DNA from: Corynebacterium riegelii
GTDB lineage: Bacteria; Actinomycetota; Actinomycetes; Mycobacteriales; Mycobacteriaceae
Reading direction: 5' to 3'
Length of the DNA stretch: 64,000 bases
Assembly (NCBI RefSeq): GCF_016728505.1
Contig: NZ_CP068159.1
Location: 1,736,001 to 1,800,000, forward strand
Shown piece by piece: positions 49,018 to 58,249 of the stretch. Each line of letters starts with the position of its first letter. Position 1 is the stretch's first letter. The position numbers and the translations under genes were made by a program. Below the pieces are notes generated by a model. The model worked only from the letters and a program-made list of their open reading frames with translations, searched no databases and was not told the DNA's origin.

Positions 49018-50532
49018 ATGCATTTTCGCCGCCTGAGCATTGCCGCCGCCCTTTCCGCCAGCCTCATCCTCACAGGGTGTACCGCCAACGGAAACGATGG
49101 CGCCTCAGGCGGCGATAACGTTTCCGCAGATAAAACGCCGAAACTGGCTATGGATGGCCACGAGGTGATCCCAGATGCCAACGGCACAGGCATTGATGCG
49201 AGTACGAAGTTTTTTGAAACCTCCGACTCAGTCGTTGTTGTCGGCCCTGATCGAGAACACCAGATGCGTGGCGCCGCACTCGCGGTGGACCTTGGCGCAC
49301 CGCTGTTAGTACGCCACCCGGGAACCGAGGAAGCAATCGAGGCGGAGATCGCACGCCTTGGTGCAGACAACGTGGTGGAGGTGCCTGAGGGCACCTCCAC
49401 CACGGGGGATAAGGACACCTCCACCACGGGCGATGAATCCACGTACCCTAACGCCGAAGGCCAGCCGCAAGGCGACGTTGCGGCGATTGCCGCGCTGGAA
49501 CCACAGCAACCGCTTGACCTTGTCATGCCAACCGTGTTCGCCACCTGGGAAACTTCGCGTGCGGCTGCCGCAACGGCGCGCGCAGCAGGCGCGGATGTCC
49601 AGGTGTTGGAGGTTGCGGATCCGAGGGTGACGTCGACAAGCATCAGTGCCGTGACCTCCGGTGATGTGCTCGCACTGGGCAGACAGTGGGGCTCAGACGA
49701 GAACCTGCGTGCCCGCGCTGAACTTGCGGCCAACGGTGAGCTGCCCGGCGGTGGTGGATTGGTGTTTCCGGGCCGACGCATGATTGCGCTCTACGGCCAC
49801 CCCTATGGACCAGACTTGGGTGTGATGGGGGAGCAGGACGCGCACGCGGCAGCCGAGCTGGCCAAGGAGTACGCCTCCTGGTACCAACCTTTTGAAGAGG
49901 CACCGGTGATCCCTGCATTTGAGGTCATTGCCACGGTTGCTTCCGGAGGGCCGGGGGATGACGGTAACTACTCAAACGAAACTCCGATCGATCACTTGGT
50001 GCCGTACGTGGACGCGATCTTGGATGCCGGCGGCTACGCGGTGTTGGACCTCCAGCCGGGACAGGCAAGCTTCCTTGAGCAGGCAAAGCTCTATGAAGAC
50101 TTGCTGAAGCGCCCGAACGTGGGGTTGGCGCTGGATGCGGAATGGAAGCTGAATCCGGGCGAGCAGCCACTGAGCCGGATTGGCAGTGCCACCTCAGCTG
50201 AGATCAATGAGGTAGCGGATTGGCTTGCGGCACTCGTGAGAGAGAACAACCTGCCGCAGAAGATGCTGATCCTGCACCAATTCCAGCTGGCAATGTATCC
50301 GGACCGTGAAAACATTGTCACCCGCCAGCCGGAGCTGGCGTGGGTGCTGCACGCGGACGGGCACGGTGTGCCAGGGCAGAAGTTTGACACATGGAACGTG
50401 CTGCGTGAAGGCCTGGACCCGAACTTCTTCATGGCGTGGAAGAACTTCATTGATGAGGACACGCCGACGTTTAGCCCGGAGCAGACCTACGCGGATGTGA
50501 ACCCGCGTCCGTGGTTTGTCAGCTACCAGTAG
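49018..50532 (+). CDS. Lipoprotein with cell-wall-binding-like and barrel-like domains (long paralogue)
   Basis: A 504-residue lipoprotein, lipobox LILTGC (Cys near 21). Residues ~40-240 match the short lipoprotein at 43279 (DSVVVVGPDREHQMRGAALAVDLGAPLLVRHPG), in CW_binding_2 style, with a duplicated STTGDKDT/STTGDEST linker. From about 245 it has a distinct domain (RMIALYGHPYGPDLGVMGEQ ... VLDLQPGQASFLEQA ... LALDAEWKLNPGEQ) that looks like a TIM-barrel glycoside hydrolase-like fold, with D-x-E in LALDAEW. It follows leuB by 9 bases. Likely an envelope enzyme or binding protein. Confidence 0.72.
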   Translation: MHFRRLSIAAALSASLILTGCTANGNDGASGGDNVSADKTPKLAMDGHEVIPDANGTGIDASTKFFETSDSVVVVGPDREHQMRGAALAVDLGAPLLVRHPGTEEAIEAEIARLGADNVVEVPEGTSTTGDKDTSTTGDESTYPNAEGQPQGDVAAIAALEPQQPLDLVMPTVFATWETSRAAAATARAAGADVQVLEVADPRVTSTSISAVTSGDVLALGRQWGSDENLRARAELAANGELPGGGGLVFPGRRMIALYGHPYGPDLGVMGEQDAHAAAELAKEYASWYQPFEEAPVIPAFEVIATVASGGPGDDGNYSNETPIDHLVPYVDAILDAGGYAVLDLQPGQASFLEQAKLYEDLLKRPNVGLALDAEWKLNPGEQPLSRIGSATSAEINEVADWLAALVRENNLPQKMLILHQFQLAMYPDRENIVTRQPELAWVLHADGHGVPGQKFDTWNVLREGLDPNFFMAWKNFIDEDTPTFSPEQTYADVNPRPWFVSYQ

Positions 50533-50578
50533 CTCCAAAACGCTTCGGGGGTTGTCAGCCACACGCTAGTGTTGGGCC

Positions 50579-52444
50579 ATGTCCGTCGAATTAGATGAGG
50601 TCTACCGGTTCCTCGCTGTAAGTGAACCGTTTTCCCACCTGCCGGAAGAAACCCTGCGTGCGTTGCCGGCCACGATGGGGATCACCTATGTTCGCCGCGG
50701 GGAGACCGTGTTCGCACCCGGCGATGTCAATGACACGCTCTACATCATCCGCTCTGGCGCGATTGATGTTGTGGGTGAAGACAATATGCTGCTGGACCGC
50801 CGTGAAGCGGGCCTGAACTTTGGTTATTCCACGCTGGTGGGTGAACCGGAGTCGCAGTACCTCATGCAGGCGGTGGAAGATAGCGTGCTGCTTTTGCTGC
50901 CGCGCGAGACGTTTGCACAACTGCTGGCAGACCACCCGGACTTGGAGCGCTTCTTCCAGTCAGCATCACGGCGCGTGCGTGCAGCAGCAGATGAGGTCAA
51001 AGACAACGGCGCGGCGGATGTGCTGCGCGCACCGGTGCGTGCGGTGGCTAGTGAGCGTGAGCTGGTCAGCTTGGTGTCCACCGCCAGCATCGCAGAGGCC
51101 GCCCAGGCGATGGACGCGGCGAAAGTCAGCTGCGTTGTCATTGATCCGGCTGGGGAAACACCGGGCATTCTCACCGACCGGGACTTGCGTTCGCGGGTGG
51201 TGGCCAAGCAGGTGGACACCAACCAGCCGGTTGCTACGGTGATGACATCGCCGGTGCGCAGCATTCAGGAAGATGCCCTGGTCTTTGAAGCGATGCTGGT
51301 GTTTAGTGAGCTGGGTATTAACCACCTGCCTATTGAGAACCGCACGGGTATCGTCGGTGTGCTCACTGCTGGTGACATCATGCGGTTGCTGCAGACGGAT
51401 CCAATGTTTATGGCGGCGGATGTGGAGCGCTCCAGCCTTGAGGAGCTCGCGGGTGCCTACCAGCGTGCGGCAGCTGTTGCGGTGCGCTTTTTTGACCGCG
51501 GTGCCTCTGCTGCCCAGACGCAGCGCCTGCTCACCTCGATTGCGGATGCGGTTGCGCGTCGCCTGTTCGCGCTTGGCGTGGAAAAGCTCGGTGAGCCGCC
51601 GGTGCCGGTGGCATTTGTTGCGGTTGGGTCGCAGGCGCGTGGTGAGATGGGGCCAGCCTCGGACCAAGACAACGCGTTCGTCCTGTCCGATAGTTATGAC
51701 GAATCCGCGCACGGAGAGTACTTTGCCAAGCTAGCTGAGTTCATTTGCCAGGGCCTGGGCAACGCGGGCCAGGCCTTGTGCCCAGGTGACATGATGGCGT
51801 CTAATCCTGATTGGCGGATGACACAGACCGAGTGGAACCGCACGTTCCACGGCTGGGTTACGGCCCCGGACCCGAATGCGCTGCTGCACGCGCAGGTGTT
51901 TTTTGACTTCCGCCCAATTGCGGGTTCCGGCGAGGGCTGGGAGGAGATGGCGCTGAACGTTCGGAAGAACGCAAGCGTGTCCGCGCAGGGTTCACGGCGC
52001 CTGCATACGCACTTGGCCGCGCTTGCTACGTTCCGTGAGCCGCCGATTGGATTCTTCCGAGGCCTGGTGGTGGAGCGTTCCGGCGAGTACGCCGATACCT
52101 TGGACATCAAGCGAGGCGGTACCGCTGCGGTTGTGCAGATGGCACGCCTGTATGCCATGACGGCGGGGGTAGATGAGGTGGAAACTCCTGCGCGTCTTCG
52201 TGGGGCGGCGGGGGACTCCGTGTCCGCCCGCGGTGCTGAGGATCTCCTTGGGGCGTACGAGTATCTTTCAAATCTTGCGATACAGCACCAAGCAGCCCAA
52301 GTTCGTGCGGGCCAGCCGCCGAATTATCGGATCGATCCGAAGCAGTTGCCTACACGGGATCGTGCTGCGCTTCGTGATGCCTTCGGCGTGATCAAGTCCC
52401 TGCAGAATGCGCTGGCCAACAAGTATCCAACCCGGGCGGTGTAG
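50579..52444 (+). CDS. cNMP-binding, CBS-pair, DUF294 nucleotidyltransferase-like protein
   Basis: A 621-residue four-part protein: cyclic-nucleotide-binding domain (about 10-130, GETVFAPGDVNDTLYIIRSGAIDVVGED), two CBS domains (about 150-275, ending GVLTAGDIMRLLQ), DUF294 nucleotidyltransferase-like domain with VGSQARGEMGPASDQDNAFVL (G-S-x-A-R-x-E and D-x-D metal residues are kept), and a helical DUF294 C-terminal domain. Likely a signalling or regulatory nucleotidyltransferase; target unknown. The exonuclease gene begins 1 base after its stop, a pairing seen in many bacteria. Confidence 0.9.
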   Translation: MSVELDEVYRFLAVSEPFSHLPEETLRALPATMGITYVRRGETVFAPGDVNDTLYIIRSGAIDVVGEDNMLLDRREAGLNFGYSTLVGEPESQYLMQAVEDSVLLLLPRETFAQLLADHPDLERFFQSASRRVRAAADEVKDNGAADVLRAPVRAVASERELVSLVSTASIAEAAQAMDAAKVSCVVIDPAGETPGILTDRDLRSRVVAKQVDTNQPVATVMTSPVRSIQEDALVFEAMLVFSELGINHLPIENRTGIVGVLTAGDIMRLLQTDPMFMAADVERSSLEELAGAYQRAAAVAVRFFDRGASAAQTQRLLTSIADAVARRLFALGVEKLGEPPVPVAFVAVGSQARGEMGPASDQDNAFVLSDSYDESAHGEYFAKLAEFICQGLGNAGQALCPGDMMASNPDWRMTQTEWNRTFHGWVTAPDPNALLHAQVFFDFRPIAGSGEGWEEMALNVRKNASVSAQGSRRLHTHLAALATFREPPIGFFRGLVVERSGEYADTLDIKRGGTAAVVQMARLYAMTAGVDEVETPARLRGAAGDSVSARGAEDLLGAYEYLSNLAIQHQAAQVRAGQPPNYRIDPKQLPTRDRAALRDAFGVIKSLQNALANKYPTRAV

Positions 52445-52445
52445 G

Positions 52446-53015
52446 GTGTTTGGGTTTTTGCGCAAGCAGAGCAGATTGCTTGTCGACGGCACGTTTCTCG
52501 CCGTCGACGTCGAAACCACCGGGTTAAAGCCTGACAAGCATGAGTTGGTGTCTATTGGTTGGGTGCCGGTCAATGACAGGGTCATTGACCTCTCAGGCGC
52601 GCAGTACTTCGTGTTGTCTGGCGTGCGTATTGGGGATTCGGCCACACTGCATGGGGTTACGGATGATGACGTGGCACAGCATGGTCAAAGCCACGACGTG
52701 GTGTTGGATGCGTTTGATCGTGCCTTTGAGGGCCACAAAATGATCGCCCATTTCGCCCAAATGGAAACTGGGTTCATCTCCAAGCTGTACAGGGAGGTCC
52801 GCGGGCAGCGTTTCGTGTTTGCTGAGCGTGACGTGGTGGACACGATGACGATGGAGCGCCGACATATGGAGCGCATGGGCACCTATCCGCGTGGAGAGGA
52901 TCTGCGACTAGCCCGCGTGCGGGAGCGATACAACCTGCCTACGTACGGCAATCACAATGCGTTGACGGATGCGATTGCGTGCGCGGAGCTCTACCTAGCA
53001 CTTACCGCATCCTAG
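52446..53015 (+). CDS. DnaQ-like 3'-5' exonuclease
   Basis: A 189-residue DEDDh exonuclease: FLAVDVETTGLKPDKHELVSIGWV (Exo I), MIAHFAQMETGFI (Exo II, shifted pattern) and YNLPTYGNHNALTDAIACAELY (Exo III, His...Asp). Start GTG 52446 directly after the DUF294 stop; translational coupling is likely. Second DnaQ-like protein of the window. Confidence 0.85.
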   Translation: MFGFLRKQSRLLVDGTFLAVDVETTGLKPDKHELVSIGWVPVNDRVIDLSGAQYFVLSGVRIGDSATLHGVTDDDVAQHGQSHDVVLDAFDRAFEGHKMIAHFAQMETGFISKLYREVRGQRFVFAERDVVDTMTMERRHMERMGTYPRGEDLRLARVRERYNLPTYGNHNALTDAIACAELYLALTAS

Positions 53016-53074
53016 GGAATCACTAGGGGCGGACCGATTACGCCACGTTTTTGGTGCGATGTATGCTCGGTCAC

Positions 53075-53866
53075 ATGCGTTTTGGACGAATTGCAACCCC
53101 TGAAGGCATGACGTTTGCTGTGATTGATGCGGATGCGACCACGGCGAAGGCTATTGCTGGCACCCCGTTTACAGAGCCGGAGTACACCGGTAAGGAATAT
53201 GCGTTGGAGGACGTTCGCCTTTTGGCGCCAACTCTGCCAAGCAAGATCGTGGCGGTGGGCCGTAACTACGCCGACCACGTTGCGGAGGTGTTTAAGGAGT
53301 CTGCGGAGCATCTGCCGCCGACCATCTTTATTAAGCCGTCGACCGCCGTGGTTGGCCCAGATGCGCCGATCAAGATTCCGGAGTTTGCCACCCGCGTTGA
53401 ATTCGAGGGTGAGCTGGCGATCGTGTTTGGTGTGCCATGCAAAAACGTCAAGGCGAGCGACTGGAAGTCGGTTGTCCGTGGCGTGACCATTATTAATGAC
53501 GTTTCCTCACGTGACCTGCAGTTTGCGGACGGCCAGTGGGCTCGTGCCAAGGGTATCGATACCTTTGGTCCGTTGGGCCCCTGGATTGAGACGGACCTGG
53601 ATAAGTTCGACTTCACCAACCTGCCAATCAAGGCGCACCTGACGCATGACGGCAAGACGGAGACCAAGCAAGACTCCAACTCGAACCAGATGATTATGAA
53701 CATCGGTGAGATGGTGGAGTGGGTCACCCAATCCTTCACCATGCTGCCGGGAGACGTGATGGCTACCGGTTCGCCTGCAGGTACCGCAGAGATGGTCCCG
53801 GGTGATGTGATTGAGGTGGAGATCCCGGGTATTGGTACGCTGCGTAACCCGATTGAGCGCGCCTAG
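53075..53866 (+). CDS. Fumarylacetoacetate hydrolase-family protein
   Basis: A 263-residue FAH-fold hydrolase or decarboxylase. Metal ligands: RVEFEGELAIVFG and NDVSSRDLQ, and GPLGPWIET and MLPGDVMATGSPAGT are family signatures. Substrates are acylpyruvates or oxaloacetate-like acids; the true one is unknown. In corynebacteria this gene regularly precedes gltX. Start MRFGRIAT at 53075. Confidence 0.85.
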   Translation: MRFGRIATPEGMTFAVIDADATTAKAIAGTPFTEPEYTGKEYALEDVRLLAPTLPSKIVAVGRNYADHVAEVFKESAEHLPPTIFIKPSTAVVGPDAPIKIPEFATRVEFEGELAIVFGVPCKNVKASDWKSVVRGVTIINDVSSRDLQFADGQWARAKGIDTFGPLGPWIETDLDKFDFTNLPIKAHLTHDGKTETKQDSNSNQMIMNIGEMVEWVTQSFTMLPGDVMATGSPAGTAEMVPGDVIEVEIPGIGTLRNPIERA

Positions 53867-53884
53867 TACCTTTGGTGGCCTTAG

Positions 53885-55027
53885 CTAGGCCTCGGTATCA
53901 AGGCCGAGCGCGCGCATGATGGTGCGCAGCTTGGCCGTCGTTTCATCAAGCTCAGCCTGAGGGTCTGAGTCCGCGACAAGTCCGCCGCCCGCCCAAGCGC
54001 GGGCGGTTTTACCATCTCCAGCAACTTCGGCGCAGCGGATGGCCACCATGTACTCACCGTTGCCGTTTGCCTCGGTGTAGCCGACTGCGCCGGCGTAGAA
54101 GCCGCGTTCCGATTCAGCGGTGGTGATGAGTGCTTCGGCTGCGTTTTGCGGTGTGCCACATACCGCTGGAGTGGGGTAGAGCATTCGCGCAAGCTCCAGC
54201 GCGTTCGGAGCGGGTTCACGCAGCTGGCCCTCGATGGGGGTAGCCAAGTGCCACATCTCGTTGGTTTTTTCCAACCTTGGGCGATCTGGAATGTTTAGCT
54301 GCGTACACAGCGGGGCAAGGATCTCACGGATGTGCTCGACCACGTATGCGTGCTCATCAAGGTCTTTGGCTGACGCTGCCAAACGGCGCCCCGCCTCAGC
54401 GTCGGCTGCCGGGTCGTTGGGGATACGCGCTGCGGAGCCTGCCAACGGGTATGACGTCACGTGGTGTCCTTGGCGGCGGACCAGCACCTCTGGGGAAGAA
54501 CCGACAAGGAAGTGGCCCTGTTTGCCCGCGGGGCTAAGGTCTGCGATGAAGCCGTCGCCAGTCGCGGAAAGCTCAATCAGTCGAGCTGCCACTAGGCGCG
54601 GATCTACCGGCGGGTTAAACGCAATGTCCACCGCGCGGGCAAGGACCACCTTGTCCAGGGATGAGCGGCGGATGGTGGAGACGGCGGCCTCGATGCGTCG
54701 TAAATGTTCGTTCGGCGCGGGATCTACCCCGATAAGCGCGGCATTCAGGTGGGAGCCTGCACCAGTGGTGTAGAAGGGGTGCGGGTGCAGCACGCCCTCC
54801 TCGCGGATGATGCGCTGCGGCACGGTCAGTGCGGCAGGACAGGCGCGCTCAAACGGTAAAGCGCCAACCACCATCTCGGCTTGTCCGCTGGTGAGCGCAG
54901 TAATTGCCTCATCAATGGTGGAAAACACAGCAGCAGCGCCCTGGGTTCGCACTGACCCGGTTGGCCGGGACAGCAGGAAGTCGGGGGCGGTTGAGGGGCG
55001 CTGTAAGGCGCTGCTGGTTAAAGACAC
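53885..55027 (-). CDS. menF: Isochorismate synthase
   Basis: A 380-residue chorismate-binding enzyme converting chorismate to isochorismate, most likely for menaquinone as corynebacteria use it; a siderophore role is possible. Motifs: SSPEVLVRRQGHHVTSYPLAGSA, DLDEHAYVVEHIREIL, TPAVCGTPQNAAEALI and FYAGAVGYTEANGNGEYMVAIRCAEV. The start is taken as GTG 55027 (VSLTSSALQRPSTAPDFLLSR); the frame upstream is antisense to the esterase and has no motif. No men partner is adjacent. Confidence 0.87.
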   Translation of the reverse strand: MSLTSSALQRPSTAPDFLLSRPTGSVRTQGAAAVFSTIDEAITALTSGQAEMVVGALPFERACPAALTVPQRIIREEGVLHPHPFYTTGAGSHLNAALIGVDPAPNEHLRRIEAAVSTIRRSSLDKVVLARAVDIAFNPPVDPRLVAARLIELSATGDGFIADLSPAGKQGHFLVGSSPEVLVRRQGHHVTSYPLAGSAARIPNDPAADAEAGRRLAASAKDLDEHAYVVEHIREILAPLCTQLNIPDRPRLEKTNEMWHLATPIEGQLREPAPNALELARMLYPTPAVCGTPQNAAEALITTAESERGFYAGAVGYTEANGNGEYMVAIRCAEVAGDGKTARAWAGGGLVADSDPQAELDETTAKLRTIMRALGLDTEA

Positions 55028-55120
55028 AAACGTTGAGCGTACCTTCCGCTTGTCTGTAACTGGTAAGAGGTCTACTGTTTGCTGTGATACTAATGTGACT
55101 GAAGTGAATAAGGGGATCAA

Positions 55121-56155
55121 GTGAAGGGACGTATCCAGCGCGCTGTTGCTGCTACGGGTGCCGCATTGATGCTGGCAGTAGGGCTGCATGTGCCGCAGGC
55201 GGCGGGGGCGCAGGACTTGTCGTCGCAAGTCAATGCGGGCATTAATGCCGCTGTGAATCAGGCGAACGCGGAGTGGAACAAGTTCGTACAAATGGCAAAC
55301 GACGCGCTGCCAGCTGGTTCCTCCCTTCCGGGCGCTCCCGCACCTGCGCCGTTGCCGCCATTGCAGATTGGGCCGTGGAACCAGCAGGCGCCAGCGCCGG
55401 TAGGCAATGGCCAAAACGGCGAGATTCAGGTTGCTGGCCGCAGCTACCTCATCTGGGTGCCGCACGGCTACAACCCGGCAAATCCCACTCCGGTGATGGT
55501 TGGCTACTCCGCATTCGAAGACTCCACTGAGAACTTCCGCAACTACTCGCGTCTGCGCGAATCTTCCGTGGGCCGCGACGCCATCATTGTCTACCCGCGC
55601 GCCATCGGTGCGTCGTGGGAGGGCTCGCCGACGGCATCAACACGCCCGGGCCAGGACATTGCGTTTGTGCGCGCCATGATTGATGACGTGCAGCGGTACT
55701 ACAACATTGACCGCCGTCGCATCTACGCCACCGGTATGTCCACCGGCGGCGGCATGGCAGCGGTATCTGCATGCCACATGGCCGATCTGTTTGCTGGTGT
55801 AGCTGCTGTTTCTGGTGCGTTTTACGCGCCGGTAAACCAGGGCTGCCAGAACCTGCCGGTTGCGTTTATGGCTATCCATGGCACCGCCGACGGCCTTACG
55901 CCGTACTACGGCACGATCCGTCGCGGCCAGCGCGTGATGCCAGTGCCGGAGCTCTTCGCCTCCTACGAGCGCCGCAATCGATGCATCGGCGGCATTGACT
56001 CGCGCCCAGTAGGCCACAATGCCACCCGCGTATCCGCCCGTGCCTGCATGAAGGGCGTTGAGGTGATCAAGGTACACGGCTCCAACCACTACTGGTGGTA
56101 CGACCCATCCGCCGCTGATGAGATGTGGGCATTCCTTTCCCGCCACTCCAAGTAG
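55121..56155 (+). CDS. Secreted esterase (PHB-depolymerase/LpqC-like alpha/beta hydrolase)
   Basis: A 344-residue exported esterase. Signal peptide through about residue 30 (AGAQ), a Pro/Ala-rich linker, then the hydrolase: nucleophile elbow ATGMSTGGGMAAV (Ser), Asp in IHGTADGLTPYYG and His in VHGSNHYWW. Cys pairs (CHMAD...CQN, CIGG...CMKG) may form disulfides. Start GTG 55121 with AAGGGGATC upstream. Divergent from menF; a terminator follows at 56192. Confidence 0.85.
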   Translation: MKGRIQRAVAATGAALMLAVGLHVPQAAGAQDLSSQVNAGINAAVNQANAEWNKFVQMANDALPAGSSLPGAPAPAPLPPLQIGPWNQQAPAPVGNGQNGEIQVAGRSYLIWVPHGYNPANPTPVMVGYSAFEDSTENFRNYSRLRESSVGRDAIIVYPRAIGASWEGSPTASTRPGQDIAFVRAMIDDVQRYYNIDRRRIYATGMSTGGGMAAVSACHMADLFAGVAAVSGAFYAPVNQGCQNLPVAFMAIHGTADGLTPYYGTIRRGQRVMPVPELFASYERRNRCIGGIDSRPVGHNATRVSARACMKGVEVIKVHGSNHYWWYDPSAADEMWAFLSRHSK

Positions 56156-56191
56156 GGGTGCAAAACAACCGACGTATTAAAGGGGTGTAGC

Positions 56192-56240
56192 AAAGGGGCC
56201 GTCCGCTAAGCCAGAGTGTGCTTACGGGGCGGCCCCTTTC
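56192..56240 (+). terminator. Terminator between esterase and gltX
   Basis: AAAGGGGCCGTCC pairs with GGGGCGGCCCCTTT, ending TTTCG. Located 37 bases after the esterase stop. Confidence 0.8.
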
Positions 56241-56259
56241 GCGCGCTACGATTGCCCAC

Positions 56260-57759
56260 ATGACTGAATCATCCATGCGCGTTCGTTTCTGCCCGTCTCC
56301 AACCGGCACCCCACACGTGGGTATGGTCCGCACCGCACTGTTCAACTGGGCGCAAGCACGCCACCACGGCGGCACGTTCGTGTTCCGTATTGAGGACACT
56401 GATGCGGCGCGTGACTCTGAGGATTCCTACCAGGCCATCATTGACTCCCTTGAGTGGCTTGGCCTGACCTGGGACGAAGGCGTGATTACCGGTGGGCCAC
56501 ACGAGCCGTATCGCCAGTCCCAGCGCGGGGAGATTTACAAGGACGTGCTGGACAAACTCATCGAGGCAGGCGAGGTCTACCCGGCGTACTCCACCAACGA
56601 GGAGGTCCAGGAGCGCCACAGGGCTGCAGGACGCGACCCGCAGTTGGGCTACGACAACTTTGACCGTGATCTCACCCAGGAGCAGATCGACGCTTATGAG
56701 GCTGAAGGCCGCAAGCCGGTCTGGCGCCTGCGCATGCCGGATCAGGACTGGACATGGAACGACCTTGTTCGCGGCGAGGTCACCTTCAAGTCTGAAACCC
56801 AGCCTGACTACGTGGTTGCGCGTTCCAACGGCGCGCCACTGTACACCCTGGTCAACCCGGTGGATGATGCGCTGATGGGGATTACCCACGTGTTGCGCGG
56901 TGAGGATCTGTTGTCCTCCACGCCGCGCCAGCTTGCCCTCTACGAGGCGCTCAAGCGCATCGGGATTACGGACTTCACTCCGGAGTTCGGCCACCTGCCG
57001 TTCGTGATGGGGCAGGGCAACAAGAAGCTGTCCAAGCGTGACCCGGAGTCCAACCTGTTCAACCACCGTGACAACGGCATCATCCCAGAGGGCATGATCA
57101 ACTACCTCGCACTGCTGGGGTGGTCCCTGTCCGCAGATCAGGACATCTTTACTGTCGACGAGTTTGTCAACGCCTTCGACGTTGCCGACGTACTGGGCAA
57201 CCCAGCCCGCTTTGATCAGAAGAAGCTTGAGGCAATCAACGCAGACCACATTCGCCTGCTGCAGCCGGATGACTTCCGCGATCGCCTGCGCGCGTACCTG
57301 ACGGAGTACACCGATTTCCCGGCTGACTACCCGGCAGACAAGTTCGCCATCGCCGCAGACCTGGTGCAGACGCGCATCAAGGTGCTCTCGGATGCGTACG
57401 GGCTGCTGAAGTTCCTTGTCACCGCAGATGAGGACCTGGTGCTGGATGAGAAGGCTGCGAAGAAGAACCTCAAGGACACGGCTGTCGAGCCGCTTGAGGC
57501 AGGTATTGCGGCACTTGAGGCCATTGGTGAAGGGGAGTGGACCACTGCCAACATCGAAGCAGCGCTGAATAAGGCGCTCATTGAAGATCTGGGCTTGAAG
57601 CCTCGCGTGGCCTTCGGTGCCCTGCGCGTTGGTGTCTCCGGTGAGGCTGTGTCCCCGCCGCTGTTTGAGTCCATGGAGCTTTTGGGGCGCGAATCCACGC
57701 TGACCCGCCTGCGTGCGGCACGTGCGGCTGCGCCGTATGTAGCTGCGGAACAGGCCTAG
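56260..57759 (+). CDS. gltX: Glutamyl-tRNA synthetase
   Basis: A 499-residue class I synthetase. HIGH-type motif [19 protein letters not shown]-type motif [12 protein letters not shown]. With GatCAB and no GlnRS in this genus it must charge both tRNA-Glu and tRNA-Gln (non-discriminating). Start [10 protein letters not shown] at 56260. It is followed by tRNA-Gln and tRNA-Glu genes. Confidence 0.95.
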   Translation: MTESSMRVRFCPSPTGTPHVGMVRTALFNWAQARHHGGTFVFRIEDTDAARDSEDSYQAIIDSLEWLGLTWDEGVITGGPHEPYRQSQRGEIYKDVLDKLIEAGEVYPAYSTNEEVQERHRAAGRDPQLGYDNFDRDLTQEQIDAYEAEGRKPVWRLRMPDQDWTWNDLVRGEVTFKSETQPDYVVARSNGAPLYTLVNPVDDALMGITHVLRGEDLLSSTPRQLALYEALKRIGITDFTPEFGHLPFVMGQGNKKLSKRDPESNLFNHRDNGIIPEGMINYLALLGWSLSADQDIFTVDEFVNAFDVADVLGNPARFDQKKLEAINADHIRLLQPDDFRDRLRAYLTEYTDFPADYPADKFAIAADLVQTRIKVLSDAYGLLKFLVTADEDLVLDEKAAKKNLKDTAVEPLEAGIAALEAIGEGEWTTANIEAALNKALIEDLGLKPRVAFGALRVGVSGEAVSPPLFESMELLGRESTLTRLRAARAAAPYVAAEQA

Positions 57760-57940
57760 AACAGGTCAAGAAAGATAGCGCGGATAACCACACGCTTGTA
57801 ACTCAAATAAACCGGCTTTAACCTGGCGATTTGGTCTCTATGCAAGCCTATGGTTATAGTGTTCAACGTTGTTCAGAACGCAACAGCGAAGAGCTAAAGC
57901 GTAATGCAGAAGCGAAACGCTAGAGTGTGATGAAGAACGA
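57760..57940. other. Spacer upstream of tRNA-Gln
   Basis: No gene. A possible -10 (TAGAGT at about 57920) lies ~20 bases before the tRNA-Gln gene. Confidence 0.5.
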
Positions 57941-58012
57941 TGGCCTATGGTGTAATTGGCAACACAACGGTTTCTGGTACCGTCATTCTTGGTTCGAGTC
58001 CAGGTAGGCCAG
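57941..58012 (+). tRNA. tRNA-Gln (CTG)
   Basis: Full cloverleaf: acceptor TGGCCTA/TAGGCCA, anticodon arm ACGGT-TTCTGGT-ACCGT with anticodon CTG, and T-loop GTTCGAGTC. CCA is not encoded. Confidence 0.95.
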
Positions 58013-58041
58013 CAACAGAATTTCATATTCTGTGTCCTTAC

Positions 58042-58114
58042 GCCCCGTTCGTCTAGCGGCCTAGGACGTCGCCCTCTCACGGCGGTAACACGGGTTCAAA
58101 TCCCGTACGGGGTA
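58042..58114 (+). tRNA. tRNA-Glu (CTC), copy 1
   Basis: Acceptor GCCCCGT/ACGGGGT, anticodon loop CTCTCAC (anticodon CTC), T-loop GTTCAAATC. Identical to the gene at 62092. CCA not encoded. Confidence 0.95.
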
Positions 58115-58122
58115 CAACATGA

Positions 58123-58156
58123 AACTCCCGAATCGGTTCACCGGTTCGGGAGTTTT
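58123..58156 (+). terminator. Terminator of the tRNA-Gln/tRNA-Glu unit
   Basis: AACTCCCGAATCGG-TTCA-CCGGTTCGGGAGTTTT, a 14-bp stem with one G-T pair and a T-run. Confidence 0.9.
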
Positions 58157-58249
58157 GCTTTGCCGCGCGCGTGTGGCGTTGCAGTGCTAGGGTTATCGCG
58201 GCTACAAACCGTCTGTTAGAAACCGTCACAGCATTCATTAGGAGACCGC

